A DNA stretch of 58,403 nucleotides from Lachnospiraceae bacterium (GCA_014804755.1 JAAUZE010000006.1:1-58403); one strand, 5' to 3'. Positions 25,447 through 35,385 are shown, counted from the first letter of the stretch. Translations and numbers: made by a program. Notes: a model not told the origin generated them from the sequence alone.

Positions 25447-27417
25447 ATGGAAAACAATCAGTATCTTGGCACAGAAAAGGTCGGCAGACTGCTTGGGCGG
25501 TTTGCGATTCCCTGTATCTTTTCTCTCATCATTTCATGTCTTTACAACATTGTCGATCAGATTTTTGTCGGCAATGGCATCGGCTATCTCGGCAATGCGG
25601 CCACGGGTGTCATTTTCCCGATCACGGTTGTGGGATGGGGCATGTCGCTCTTTTTTGGTGACGGGGCGGCGGCGCATTTAAGCGTGGCGTTAGGACGCAG
25701 CGAGACGGAATCGATTCACAAGGGCGTGGGGAACGCCATCTTGTGTTCCTTCCTCTCGGGTGTAGTGATCATTGTCATCAGCTATCTTTGCGGCGACGGC
25801 TTATTGCGCATGATCGGTGCAACGGACGCGAATCTGTCCCTAGCGCATGACTATGGATACATCATCTATGCGATGATGCCGCTTGCTTTGGTGCAGAATA
25901 CGCTGGCATCCATCATCCGTGCGGACGGAAGTCCACGCTATGCGATGGGGGCGATGCTGGTGGGCGCTGTGATCAATATCATCGGCGATCCGGTTGCTAT
26001 TTTCGTTCTGGATCTGGGGATCAAGGGCGCTGCCTATGCAACGATTTTAGGGCAGTTTGTGAGCTTTTTAATTTGTGCGGCGTATCTGCGAAAAAGCAAG
26101 ACCTTCCGCATCTGCGCAGGCAGTTTTCATTTGGAGCTTGGGCTGTTAAAGCGGATCATGGCGCTGGGAACCTCCAGCCTCTTGACCCAGTTATCCATCG
26201 TTGTCATCACGGTCGTCAACAATATTCTTTTGGTGCGCTATGGAGCAGAGTCTGTCTATGGGGCTGATATACCGCTTGCCGCATTTGTCGTGATCATGAA
26301 GCTGTTTCAGATCGTATTGAACATTGCGATCGGCATTGCAGCCGGCGCGCAGCCCATCGTGGGATACAATTACGGGGCAGGAAAATACGGACGCGTGAGA
26401 GAACTGTTAAAGCTGATCATCGGCTGGACGACTGCGGTCTGTCTGGTATGCACAGTGCTTTTTGAGGCGATTCCCAAGGTATTCATTTTAATGTTTGGGG
26501 CGGATGGAGAGCTGTATACGCAGTTTGCGGTCGGCTGCCTGCGGATTTACCTTTCTCTGATCGTATTCACCTGTGTACAGAAGGTGTGTGCCATCTTTTT
26601 GCAGTCCATCGGTCACGCGAAGGCCGCTGCGCCTCTTTCCGTGCTGCGCGATGTGTTTCTGATCGTGCTTTCCCTGATCGTACCGATGTTCCTTGGCGTC
26701 ACCGGTATTTTCTGGGCGGCGCCGGCGGCGGATATTCTTGCGATCGCGATCACGGCGGTTGTCATGGTAAAGCTTTGGAAGCAGCTGCATGAGGCGGACG
26801 CGGAAGGGGCAGCCGAAACGGTTCTTCCGGAGTATCCCACGAAGAAGGGGGTTGTTCTTACCATATCGCGCGAGCATGGCTCCGCAGGAAAAAGGATCGG
26901 TCAGCTGGTAGCGGAAAAACTTGGGATTCCCTGTTATTATAAGGAAATGATCGCAATTGCCGCCCGTGAGAGCGGACTGACAGAACAATTTATTTCCAAC
27001 CTCAATTCCGATGAAAATGCGGTCATGCGCGAGCTGTATTTGAGCACGAACGCCGTACAGGATGCCATTACGGCGCAGGACAAAGCAATCCGCAGCATTG
27101 CTGACGCAGGCTCCTGCGTGATCGTGGGACGGTCGGCGGATCATGTGCTTAGAAATTACAACAATATCGTGAGGATCTTTATTACCGCGCCCAAGGAATA
27201 TCGCACTGAAAAGGTCATGGAGATGTACGGGGACAGCAGGGAACAGGCGAAAAAAAGCATTGAGCGCTCCGATGCGGCAAGGAAGGCATATTATGAAAGC
27301 ATCACCGGTAAGAGATGGGGAGATTCTCACAGCTATGAACTCTGCCTCGATAGCTCGATCGGCGTGGAGCGGACGGCGGATATGATCTTTTCTTATGTCA
27401 AAGCAGTCTGCCCATGA
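25447..27417 (+). CDS. MATE efflux pump fused to a cytidylate-kinase-like domain
   Basis: This 656-residue protein starts at ATG 25447 behind GGAGGT. Residues about 1-445 form a 12-helix MATE transporter (IPCIFSLIISCLYNIVDQIFVG, then PIVGYNYGAGKYGRV). Residues about 455-656 form a cytidylate-kinase-like domain (ISREHGSAGKRIGQLVAEKLGIPCYYKEMI, then CVIVGRSADHVLRN), related to PF13189. The pump would export drugs or metabolites using an ion gradient. The kinase-like domain may sense or modify nucleotides at the membrane; its activity is unknown. The fusion recurs in Clostridia, to my knowledge, and is not a sequencing join: the frame is continuous. Confidence 0.88.
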   Translation: MENNQYLGTEKVGRLLGRFAIPCIFSLIISCLYNIVDQIFVGNGIGYLGNAATGVIFPITVVGWGMSLFFGDGAAAHLSVALGRSETESIHKGVGNAILCSFLSGVVIIVISYLCGDGLLRMIGATDANLSLAHDYGYIIYAMMPLALVQNTLASIIRADGSPRYAMGAMLVGAVINIIGDPVAIFVLDLGIKGAAYATILGQFVSFLICAAYLRKSKTFRICAGSFHLELGLLKRIMALGTSSLLTQLSIVVITVVNNILLVRYGAESVYGADIPLAAFVVIMKLFQIVLNIAIGIAAGAQPIVGYNYGAGKYGRVRELLKLIIGWTTAVCLVCTVLFEAIPKVFILMFGADGELYTQFAVGCLRIYLSLIVFTCVQKVCAIFLQSIGHAKAAAPLSVLRDVFLIVLSLIVPMFLGVTGIFWAAPAADILAIAITAVVMVKLWKQLHEADAEGAAETVLPEYPTKKGVVLTISREHGSAGKRIGQLVAEKLGIPCYYKEMIAIAARESGLTEQFISNLNSDENAVMRELYLSTNAVQDAITAQDKAIRSIADAGSCVIVGRSADHVLRNYNNIVRIFITAPKEYRTEKVMEMYGDSREQAKKSIERSDAARKAYYESITGKRWGDSHSYELCLDSSIGVERTADMIFSYVKAVCP

Positions 27418-27562
27418 TCGATAAGGAAGCATTTCTTCATAAAAAATGAAAAATAGGCTACACAAATTCCGGGAACCGTGTTAGAATACAAATAAGAACT
27501 GTAATATGTATCAAAAGTACCGAAATGGCAGTTCAGTTCAAAAGCCCGAAAGGAGATATGGT

Positions 27563-28069
27563 ATGCGGATCGGAGCAATTGCATATCAGCCATATGTGTA
27601 TAATACGAATACGGTCAGTGCGGCAAGCCTGAACCGGATCGGCGCGATCCCCAATGACGCGACAGCGGGGCGCACTGATTTTGAGGGACTGACGAAGGAG
27701 CAGGAAAACGTCAATCCGCTTGGCAGAGGGCAGAGCGCCAATTTTATGGATATTTTGTCCTCACAGATGGCGATGAGTCAGACGAAGAAGGCAATGCTGT
27801 TAAAGCCTGCGGCTTCTGGTGAAGAGGATGCCGTGGCAAGCGCAGTGCAGAAAGACGAGACGACCGGTAAGGATGCATCGCAGACAGTGTCCGACATCGT
27901 GATCGGTCAGGACGCACAGAAAAAGGCTGAAGATCAGGCGCTTACAATCGGCGACGAGGAGAGCGGCGCGACGGGTTCTCCCATGAACGAAACGCAGGAT
28001 AATGCGATGTCATATAAGATGCGTCATGCATTGGATGCGTATTCCATGACGATGGGAATGGTCGCATAA
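27563..28069 (+). CDS. Hypothetical protein upstream of the valS T-box
   Basis: This gene encodes 168 residues from ATG 27563 (AAGGAGATAT just upstream). It has no signal peptide or membrane segment. The N-terminus is MRIGAIAYQPYVYNTN, followed by a Gln/Asn/Ser-rich middle, a Lys/Glu/Asp-rich part and a C-terminus YKMRHALDAYSMTMGMVA. I do not recognise the family. The valS T-box leader begins one base after its stop, so the two genes may share a transcript. Confidence 0.6.
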   Translation: MRIGAIAYQPYVYNTNTVSAASLNRIGAIPNDATAGRTDFEGLTKEQENVNPLGRGQSANFMDILSSQMAMSQTKKAMLLKPAASGEEDAVASAVQKDETTGKDASQTVSDIVIGQDAQKKAEDQALTIGDEESGATGSPMNETQDNAMSYKMRHALDAYSMTMGMVA

Positions 28070-28228
28070 GACAAGAACAGCGGTATGATTCCTGCAGTGC
28101 GGGAAAGGGCGGCATGCCGTTTGGGTTGTGTAGTTTCTCCCGTGTCACCGCGTTAATGTCAAGAGTACAATCAAAGGTGGTACCGCGTAATAACGCCCTT
28201 TGCAGGCAATCTGCGAAGGGTGTTTTTT
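28070..28228 (+). promoter_or_regulatory. Valine T-box leader of valS
   Basis: The invariant T-box AAAGGTGGTACCGCG lies at 28173-28187. A terminator follows (28192-28205 with 28211-28224, then T residues). Stem I can be drawn from GACA (28070-28073) with TGTC (28157-28160) and GCGGT (28080-28084) with ACCGC (28147-28151). The internal loop then exposes GTT (28152-28154), a valine codon followed by a purine, as the specifier. Uncharged tRNA-Val would favour antitermination and raise valS expression. Confidence 0.88.
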
Positions 28229-28258
28229 GCTATAAATCAGAAGAAGGAGCGTTTTACA

Positions 28259-30922
28259 ATGAGTAAGGAACTGGCAAAGACCTATGAGCCTCATGGCTTG
28301 GAGGAGCGAATCTATCAAAAATGGATGGACAACAAGTATTTTCATGCGGAGGTGGATGAGACCAAAAAGCCCTTTACCATTGTGATACCGCCTCCCAATA
28401 TCACCGGACAGCTCCATATGGGGCACGCGCTGGACGAGACGATGCAGGACATTCTGATCCGTTTTAAACGGATGCAGGGCTATAATACCCTCTGGCAGCC
28501 GGGAACGGATCACGCGAGCATCGCGACGGAAGTCAAGATCATTGAGACCTTAAAGGAACAGGGGATCGACAAGAACGATCTCGGCAGGGAGAAATTTTTA
28601 GAACGTGCGTGGGAGTGGAAAAAGGAATACGGCGGACGCATTATCAACCAGCTTAAAAAGCTTGGTTCCTCCTGCGACTGGGACAGAGAGCGCTTTACGA
28701 TGGATGAGGGCTGCAATAAGGCAGTGACCGAGGTCTTTGTCAAGATGCATGAAAAAGGCTGGATTTATAAAGGAGCCCGCATGATCAACTGGTGCCCGGT
28801 CTGCAATACATCTATCTCTGACGCAGAGGTGGAATATGAGGAGCAGAAGGGGTGCTTCTGGCATATTAAATATCCGCTTGTGGATGAGAACGGGCAGCCG
28901 AGCAAGACGGAGTTTTTGGAATTTGCGACAACACGTCCCGAAACGATGCTCGGCGATACGGCGGTTGCCGTGAATCCGCAGGACGAACGCTATACGTATC
29001 TGCACGGGCGCTCTGTATGGCTGCCGATCGTGAATAAGGCAATCCCCGTTGTGGAGGATGACTATGTGGATATGGAGTTCGGAACCGGCGTTGTCAAGAT
29101 CACACCGGCGCATGATCCGAACGACTTTGAGGTTGGAAAGAGGCACGGACTTGCTATTGTGAATATCTTAAATGATGATGCGACCATCAATGAGAATGGC
29201 GGGCATTATCAGGGAATGGATCGCTATGAGGCGAGAAAACGGATCGTGGAAGAGCTCGATTCCCTTGGACTCTTAGTGCGCATTGAGGATTATTCCCACA
29301 ATGTCGGGACGCATGACCGCTGCGGCACGACCATCGAGCCGATGGTAAAAGAGCAGTGGTTCGTGAAGATGGATGAGCTGATCAAGCCCGCCGTAAAAGC
29401 GGTAAAGGACGGAGAGGTGAAGCTCATTCCCGAGAGCATGAAAAAGACTTACTTTAACTGGACCGACAATATCCGCGACTGGTGCATTTCCAGACAGCTC
29501 TGGTGGGGGCACCGGATCCCGGCATATTATTGCGCTGAATGCGGCGAGACGGTCGTTGCGGCACAGGCACCGGAAAAATGTCCGAAATGCGGCTGTACGC
29601 ATCTGACGCAGGATGAGGATACGCTTGATACCTGGTTTTCCTCGGCGCTCTGGCCATTTTCCACGCTTGGCTGGCCGGAAAAAACAAAGGAGCTTTCCTA
29701 TTTTTATCCGACGGACGTGCTTGTGACCGGATATGATATTATCTTTTTCTGGGTCATCCGTATGATCTTTTCGGGGTATGAGCAGATGGGAGAGCGGCCG
29801 TTCCATACCGTGCTGTTTCACGGACTGGTGCGGGATTCCGAGGGGCGCAAAATGTCAAAATCGCTCGGCAACGGGATTGACCCTCTTGAGGTGATCGACA
29901 AGTACGGCGCGGACGCGCTGCGCTTAACGCTCATCACGGGGAATGCGCCCGGCAATGATATGCGTTTTTATTATGAGCGCGTGGAGGCAAACCGCAATTT
30001 CTGTAATAAGATCTGGAACGCGTCGCGTTTCATTATGATGAATATGGAGGGCAAGGAGGTCGTAAAGCCCGCTCCCGGCGCATTGCAGCCGGTGGATGAA
30101 TGGATCATCTCCAAGCTCAATGATGTGGTACGTGAAGTCACTGATAATATGGAGCATTATGAGCTCGGAATTGCCGTGCAGAAGATTTATGATTTTATCT
30201 GGGACGAATTCTGCGACTGGTATATCGAGATGGTAAAACCGCGCTTGTATAATACCGACGATAAAGAGAGTCAGAATGCGGCGCTTTATACCTTGAAGAC
30301 GGTGCTGATTGACGCATTAAAACTGCTGCACCCGTATATGCCGTTTATCACGGAAGAAATATTCTGTACGCTTCAGTCTGAGGAGGAATCCATCATGGTC
30401 AGCGCATGGCCGATCTATGATGAGGCGAAAGCGTATAAAAAGCAGGAGCAGGCGATCGAGACGATCAAGGAAGCAGTGCGCGGCATCCGCAATGTGCGCG
30501 CACAGATGAATGTGGTGCCGAGCCGGAAGGCACTGGTATATGTGGTGTCTGAAAGCGGGGAGCTGCTTCAGATCTTCGAGGAAGGAAAACTGTTTTTCCA
30601 GTCGCTCGCTTACGCGTCAGACGTGTTATTGCAAAAGGATAAGAGCGGCATTGCCGATGACGCCGTATCCGTTGTGATCCCGAATGCGACGCTGTATATA
30701 CCGTTTGCGGAGCTTGTGGACATCGGCAAGGAGATCGAGCGTCTGAAAAAAGAAGAGGAGCGGCTTGCAGGTGAGCTTGCGCGTGTGAACGGCATGCTCT
30801 CCAATGAACGCTTTATGGGAAAAGCACCGGCGGCAAAAATTGCCGAGGAGCGCGCGAAGCTTGAGAAGTACGAGCAGATGATGGCGCAGGTAAAAGAGCG
30901 TTTAGGCCAGCTTGAAAAATAA
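28259..30922 (+). CDS. valS: Valyl-tRNA synthetase
   Basis: This 887-residue class I enzyme charges tRNA-Val with valine in the cytoplasm. The HIGH-type motif (PPNITGQLHMGHALD) is near residue 50 and KMSKSLGN near residue 530. An editing domain and a zinc-ribbon-like insertion (CAECGE...CPKCGC, about 425-450) lie between. The C-terminus ends in the usual coiled-coil arm (EIERLKKEEERLAGELARV). The length is normal for bacterial ValRS. GAAGGAG precedes the ATG, directly behind the T-box terminator. Confidence 0.98.
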   Translation: MSKELAKTYEPHGLEERIYQKWMDNKYFHAEVDETKKPFTIVIPPPNITGQLHMGHALDETMQDILIRFKRMQGYNTLWQPGTDHASIATEVKIIETLKEQGIDKNDLGREKFLERAWEWKKEYGGRIINQLKKLGSSCDWDRERFTMDEGCNKAVTEVFVKMHEKGWIYKGARMINWCPVCNTSISDAEVEYEEQKGCFWHIKYPLVDENGQPSKTEFLEFATTRPETMLGDTAVAVNPQDERYTYLHGRSVWLPIVNKAIPVVEDDYVDMEFGTGVVKITPAHDPNDFEVGKRHGLAIVNILNDDATINENGGHYQGMDRYEARKRIVEELDSLGLLVRIEDYSHNVGTHDRCGTTIEPMVKEQWFVKMDELIKPAVKAVKDGEVKLIPESMKKTYFNWTDNIRDWCISRQLWWGHRIPAYYCAECGETVVAAQAPEKCPKCGCTHLTQDEDTLDTWFSSALWPFSTLGWPEKTKELSYFYPTDVLVTGYDIIFFWVIRMIFSGYEQMGERPFHTVLFHGLVRDSEGRKMSKSLGNGIDPLEVIDKYGADALRLTLITGNAPGNDMRFYYERVEANRNFCNKIWNASRFIMMNMEGKEVVKPAPGALQPVDEWIISKLNDVVREVTDNMEHYELGIAVQKIYDFIWDEFCDWYIEMVKPRLYNTDDKESQNAALYTLKTVLIDALKLLHPYMPFITEEIFCTLQSEEESIMVSAWPIYDEAKAYKKQEQAIETIKEAVRGIRNVRAQMNVVPSRKALVYVVSESGELLQIFEEGKLFFQSLAYASDVLLQKDKSGIADDAVSVVIPNATLYIPFAELVDIGKEIERLKKEEERLAGELARVNGMLSNERFMGKAPAAKIAEERAKLEKYEQMMAQVKERLGQLEK

Positions 30923-30957
30923 CAATCATTTTTTGCAGATAAGAGGAGGAACGCTGT

Positions 30958-32400
30958 ATGGAAATGGATCATGAAACACAATCAGAGGTGCAAGAGGCCG
31001 TACAGGACGATTGGGCGCTTGCCGGGAATTATATCTCAATTTCCGAAGATTCCATGCAGGCATTTCTCTTTTTACAGCCAAAGCCGAATGGGGAGCGTTA
31101 TGACCGGGAGGAGCTAAAGGAGCATCTTCGCGCAGAGGGTGTTGTCAGCGGCTTTCACGAATCCAATTTAGCGGCAATGGCAAAAAAGAAAGTTTACAAC
31201 AGGGAAGTGCTTGTGGCGGAGGGCGTGCTGCCCGTACAGGGAACGCCCGGTTATTATGCTTACGAGATCGAGACGGAGGACTTTACAAAGCATCCGCGTA
31301 TCCGTGAGGATGGTTCGGTGGATTACCAAAGCATGAATCTCTTGCAGAATGTGCAGGAGGGGCAGGTGCTTGCCGTATATCATGCCGCCGTGCAGGGAAC
31401 GGACGGAGAGGATGTACGGGGAAGACGGCTGCGTGCGGATCTGTGCAGGGAACTTCCTGCGTTAAGAGGAAGGGGCATCGCGCTGAAAGAAGATGCCGAG
31501 AAGCCGACCTACATCGCACAGACAGAAGGAAAGCTGATCTTTCGTGACGATCAGATCGAGATCTGCAATGTCCATGAGATCAAGGGCGATGTGGATATTT
31601 TAATCGGCAAGGTGGAGTTTTTCGGTGATGTCGTGATTGACGGCAATGTTGCGGCAGGAACGATCATCCGTGCCGGAAAGAGTCTGACGATCAGCGGCAC
31701 GGTCGAGTCCGCGGATATTTATGCGGGCGGCGATATTATTCTGCGCCGCGGTGTGCAGGGCAATGAAAAGGGGCGCATCCGTTCCAGAGGAAATGTGTAC
31801 GCCGACTTTTTGGAGCACTGTACGGTGGAGGCCAGAGGCAATGTCATGGCCAATTATATTCTCAATTCCGAGGTCGCTGCGGATGGTGAAGTGACAGCAA
31901 CCGGAAAGCGCGGTATGATACTCGGCGGCTATGTTCACGGTTTTCAGGGCATAAAAGCGATGTGCGTCGGAAGCGATAAGGAGATCAAAACGATTCTCCA
32001 TGCGGGCTGCGAACAGAAGGTTTATGATCAGAATGTTGAAAACCGCAGAGAAGAGGCGGAGATCATGCAGCAGCTGGAAGAGATGGAGGAACGTGCGGAG
32101 ATATTGCGCAAACAGCTCTCAATCCGCTCAAAGGACCAGACGCTCATACGCGAGTGTAACGAGCTGCTTCATGAGCGGGAAAAACTGACGGAGCGCGCGA
32201 AACAGCTGCAGGCGGAAAAACAGAAGCTTCAAAAGCAGATGGAGGAAGGGCGGAAGTCCGCAATCCGTGTGGAGGATAAGCTTTTTACCGGATCCGTCAT
32301 CTGCGTGAATAACGCGCAGCAGGCGATTACCGCCAATACCTGCTTTATGCAGTATAAGAGCATTTCGGGCATCATACAGGGAACTGTCATCAGAATATAA
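30958..32400 (+). CDS. FapA-family (DUF342) protein
   Basis: This 480-residue protein has an N-terminal alpha/beta part (about 20-170). A right-handed beta-helix follows (about 185-350, repeats such as GDVDILIGKVEFFGDVVIDGNV and GRIRSRGNVYADFLEHC), then a long coiled coil (about 355-440) and a small beta end. This is the FapA/DUF342 layout. Such proteins occur in many Firmicutes and are linked to flagella or surface functions, but the role is not settled. AGAGGAGG precedes the start, and it lies between valS and folC. Confidence 0.85.
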   Translation: MEMDHETQSEVQEAVQDDWALAGNYISISEDSMQAFLFLQPKPNGERYDREELKEHLRAEGVVSGFHESNLAAMAKKKVYNREVLVAEGVLPVQGTPGYYAYEIETEDFTKHPRIREDGSVDYQSMNLLQNVQEGQVLAVYHAAVQGTDGEDVRGRRLRADLCRELPALRGRGIALKEDAEKPTYIAQTEGKLIFRDDQIEICNVHEIKGDVDILIGKVEFFGDVVIDGNVAAGTIIRAGKSLTISGTVESADIYAGGDIILRRGVQGNEKGRIRSRGNVYADFLEHCTVEARGNVMANYILNSEVAADGEVTATGKRGMILGGYVHGFQGIKAMCVGSDKEIKTILHAGCEQKVYDQNVENRREEAEIMQQLEEMEERAEILRKQLSIRSKDQTLIRECNELLHEREKLTERAKQLQAEKQKLQKQMEEGRKSAIRVEDKLFTGSVICVNNAQQAITANTCFMQYKSISGIIQGTVIRI

Positions 32401-32407
32401 CAGGCAT

Positions 32408-33745
32408 ATGGAAGAGATTACTTATCAGGAAGTGACATCGTATCTGTTATCGATACCAAAATTTACGGTAAAGCATACGATGGAGGATACGTGTGCGTTT
32501 TATCAATATATGGGAAGTCCGTGCGCAGATGCAAAGATCATTCATGTTGCCGGAACGAACGGAAAAGGCTCGACGTGCACGTATCTGCGGAGCATGTTAG
32601 AGCGGTGTGGTCATCATACGGCGTTGTTCGTGTCGCCGCATCTGGTTACTATGCGGGAACGGTTTTTATTTGACGGTGTCCCGGTCTTAGAGGAGACGTT
32701 TTGCAAGTCGTTTATGGCTGTTGCAAAGCTGCTTCTTGTCTATCATGGAAAAAAAGAACCTGTTTCGCTTGAGACGTTGAGGGAGCTTCCCTATCATCCG
32801 TCTTTTTTTGAGATGCTGTTTTTTATGTTCTTACAGTGCAGAAAAACAAGCGACGCGGATTATGTGATCTTGGAGACGGGACTCGGAGGCAGGCTGGATG
32901 CCACAAACTGCATGCCGAAAAAAGCATTGTGCGTGATCACGAGGATCGCCTTAGACCATACGGAATATCTCGGAGAGACAGTGGGGCAGATCGCGCGGGA
33001 GAAGGCGGGGATTTTTCGGGATTCGACGCCGATCGTCAGCCTTCGCTCTGATAAGGAAAGCGCGGAAGAAATCGAAGTGCGCGCAAGAAAATGCAAGGCA
33101 CCGCTCCAATTTGTCGATTCGCGCGATTTCAAAATAGAAAGAATTGCCAATAAAAGCATTGCTTTTTCTTTTCATTCTGTATATTATAATTCTATCAGCC
33201 TTTCACTTTCCACAACGGCATGCTATCAGGCAGAGAATGCCGCGCTTGCGCTTCGGGCAATGGAAACGCTTTTAGTGCATCCTACAGTGGACGAGCTGCG
33301 CGAGGGTCTTGCGGCGGCACATTGGGAAGGGCGGATGGAAGAAGTATTACCGGAAGTATTTTTGGACGGCGCGCACAACGAGGACGGGATCCGGGCACTG
33401 CTTGCTACGGTGGAACAAACCGGACCGGACAGAAAAAATGTGCTCGTGCTTGCCATCGTAGCGGATAAACGCTATGAGCGGATGGCGGAATTCATTGCGC
33501 GTTCCGGATTATTTTTGCGGGTATATGTAACGTCAGCGGGTGGGGAGAGAGCGCTTGCACCAAAGGCGCTTGTCGGGGCGTTAGTAAGCTATGGACAGAA
33601 AAATTGTATGGTACAGGAACAGCCGGAGCAGGCATTTTCGCGTTGTCTTTCTGAGCGCGAAGCTGACGAACGCGTTTTTGCTGCCGGTTCGCTGTACCTG
33701 ATCGGGCGGATAAAGGCATATTTAGGGAGGAATTCTGATGATTAA
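32408..33745 (+). CDS. folC: Bifunctional folylpolyglutamate / dihydrofolate synthase
   Basis: This 445-residue Mur-ligase-family enzyme adds glutamate to dihydropteroate and to folates in the cytoplasm. The ATP loop VAGTNGKGSTCTYL is near residue 48, LETGLGGRLDATN near 155, DHTEYLG near 185, and the C-terminal domain has FLDGAHNEDGIRALL. The length is typical. It starts seven bases after the FapA-family stop, and its end overlaps the small gene at 33738. Confidence 0.96.
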   Translation: MEEITYQEVTSYLLSIPKFTVKHTMEDTCAFYQYMGSPCADAKIIHVAGTNGKGSTCTYLRSMLERCGHHTALFVSPHLVTMRERFLFDGVPVLEETFCKSFMAVAKLLLVYHGKKEPVSLETLRELPYHPSFFEMLFFMFLQCRKTSDADYVILETGLGGRLDATNCMPKKALCVITRIALDHTEYLGETVGQIAREKAGIFRDSTPIVSLRSDKESAEEIEVRARKCKAPLQFVDSRDFKIERIANKSIAFSFHSVYYNSISLSLSTTACYQAENAALALRAMETLLVHPTVDELREGLAAAHWEGRMEEVLPEVFLDGAHNEDGIRALLATVEQTGPDRKNVLVLAIVADKRYERMAEFIARSGLFLRVYVTSAGGERALAPKALVGALVSYGQKNCMVQEQPEQAFSRCLSEREADERVFAAGSLYLIGRIKAYLGRNSDD

Positions 33746-33881
33746 CTTTGAGGAAGAACTCAAGAAGTTTCATCCCAGCGTTGAGATAGAGGAAGCGGAG
33801 GATGTGTTATACAGTCAGGATACGACGGACTTGGCCGACGTATTGGTAGATGTGATCAAAGAGGCAAAGGAAGAAGAATAG
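33738..33881 (+). CDS. Small acidic protein between folC and the TPR gene
   Basis: A 47-residue frame starts at an ATG inside the end of folC, behind AGGGAGG (33724-33730). It is rich in Glu and Asp (EIEEAEDVLYSQDTTDLADVL) and probably helical. The strong ribosome binding site, the eight-base overlap with folC and the tight spacing to the next gene (10 bases) support a real gene. The family is not recognised. Confidence 0.65.
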   Translation: MINFEEELKKFHPSVEIEEAEDVLYSQDTTDLADVLVDVIKEAKEEE

Positions 33882-33891
33882 GAGCGACGCT

Positions 33892-35304
33892 ATGGAGTGT
33901 TTTAATTGCGGCTGTCTCCTGACGGAAAACGAATTTTGTACGAACTGCGGAGCGGATGTACGGGTTTACAAGAAGATCATTTCGGCATCTAACCGCTATT
34001 ACAATATCGGATTGGAGAGAGCGGGTGTCAGAGACCTGTCGGGGGCAGCGGAAAGCCTCAGACAGTGTCTGAAATTGAATAAAAACCATGTGGAGGCGAG
34101 AAATCTTCTCGGCTTGATTTACTATGAGACGGGAGAGGTCGTTTCCGCATTAAATGAGTGGGTGATGAGTAAGAACATCAAGCCGCTCAAAAATATCGCG
34201 GACGATTACATTGAGGATATTCGATCGAACCCGACGCAGCTTGATACGCTGACGCAGGCGGTCAAAAAATATAATCAGGCGTTGAATTATTGTATGCAGG
34301 ACAGCGTGGACCTAGCGGTCATTCAGCTCAAAAAGGTGCTGTCCATGAATCCGAAATATTTACAGGCACACCAGCTTCTTGCACTGATTTATATGAGTCA
34401 GGAGGAGTGGGACAAGGCGGAGAAGGAGGTCGAGAAAGCGCTGCGCATCGACACAAGCAATACGCTGACGATGCGGTATATGAAAGAGATCGACTTTGCG
34501 ATCAGCCAGGAAGAAGGCAGGAACCAGTCCAAGAAAAAAAGCAAGGAACAAAAGAACGCAAAGAAATATAAGAGCGGCAATGATACGGTGATTCAGCCAA
34601 TCAATAATAAGGATTCCAGAGGGCTTTCCACCATCTTCAATATCATCATCGGCATACTGATCGGTCTTGCCGTTGCGATTTTCCTGCTCCTGCCCGCGCA
34701 GATTCAGACCGAGGTGGCGAAGGTCAATGAGCAGGTGAAGGACTACAGCGAACTCCTGACCCGCAGGGAAGCGGATATCCAGGAGCGGGAGGCTCAGATC
34801 GAGGACTTAAGGCAGGAGCTTGCGAAGACGCAGGAAGCGCTTGACGCATATACCGGAACGGATGGCACGATCGCCGCATATGAGCAGCTCTTAGAGGCGG
34901 TCAGCCTTTACATGCAGGAAGAACCGGACGTGATGGCGGTTGCCGACAGTCTCGGTAAGATTGATGAAAACTATGTGGAGGAAGAAGCGCCCGACTATTT
35001 TGCAAGCGTGTATCATGAACTGCTTGTCCTGATCGGTCCCGATGTATCCGCATCCTATTATCAGACGGGAATGGCGGAATATAATGTGCAGAACTACTCG
35101 GAAGCGGTCAATTATTTCCTGATGGCGGTTTCCTTTAACGAGGCGGATTCCGCGGCGCTCTACCAATTGGCGGAGTCATATTACCGCAGCGACGATCTGG
35201 AGAATGCGGCATATTATTATAACCGCGTCATAGAACTGTTTCCGGGTCGTAACTCGGCGGTCAACGCACGGAAACGCTTAAATGCGATCGAACAGCAACA
35301 ATAA
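33892..35304 (+). CDS. Zinc-ribbon, TPR and coiled-coil membrane protein
   Basis: This 470-residue protein begins with a four-Cys zinc ribbon (CFNCGC...CTNCGA). TPR units (about 40-195), a Lys-rich linker, one membrane helix (about 245-268), a coiled coil (about 280-320) and more TPR units (about 380-465) follow. The N-terminal part is probably cytoplasmic and the C-terminal part outside. Such proteins scaffold envelope or division complexes, but no specific role can be assigned. It ends before the terminator at 35351. Confidence 0.8.
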   Translation: MECFNCGCLLTENEFCTNCGADVRVYKKIISASNRYYNIGLERAGVRDLSGAAESLRQCLKLNKNHVEARNLLGLIYYETGEVVSALNEWVMSKNIKPLKNIADDYIEDIRSNPTQLDTLTQAVKKYNQALNYCMQDSVDLAVIQLKKVLSMNPKYLQAHQLLALIYMSQEEWDKAEKEVEKALRIDTSNTLTMRYMKEIDFAISQEEGRNQSKKKSKEQKNAKKYKSGNDTVIQPINNKDSRGLSTIFNIIIGILIGLAVAIFLLLPAQIQTEVAKVNEQVKDYSELLTRREADIQEREAQIEDLRQELAKTQEALDAYTGTDGTIAAYEQLLEAVSLYMQEEPDVMAVADSLGKIDENYVEEEAPDYFASVYHELLVLIGPDVSASYYQTGMAEYNVQNYSEAVNYFLMAVSFNEADSAALYQLAESYYRSDDLENAAYYYNRVIELFPGRNSAVNARKRLNAIEQQQ

Positions 35305-35350
35305 ACACTGCCGGAAAGCCGGGGCAGCAGCCATAAGAACAGAAAGACAC

Positions 35351-35385
35351 AAAAGAGAACATCAAAAGAGATGTTCTCTTTTTTT
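35351..35385 (+). terminator. Terminator between the TPR gene and spoIIAA
   Basis: A perfect 13-bp stem (35351-35363 with 35370-35382, GAGAACATC / GATGTTCTC) ends in seven T residues. It lies only 34 bases before the spoIIAA start, leaving very little room for a promoter downstream of it. Confidence 0.9.
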
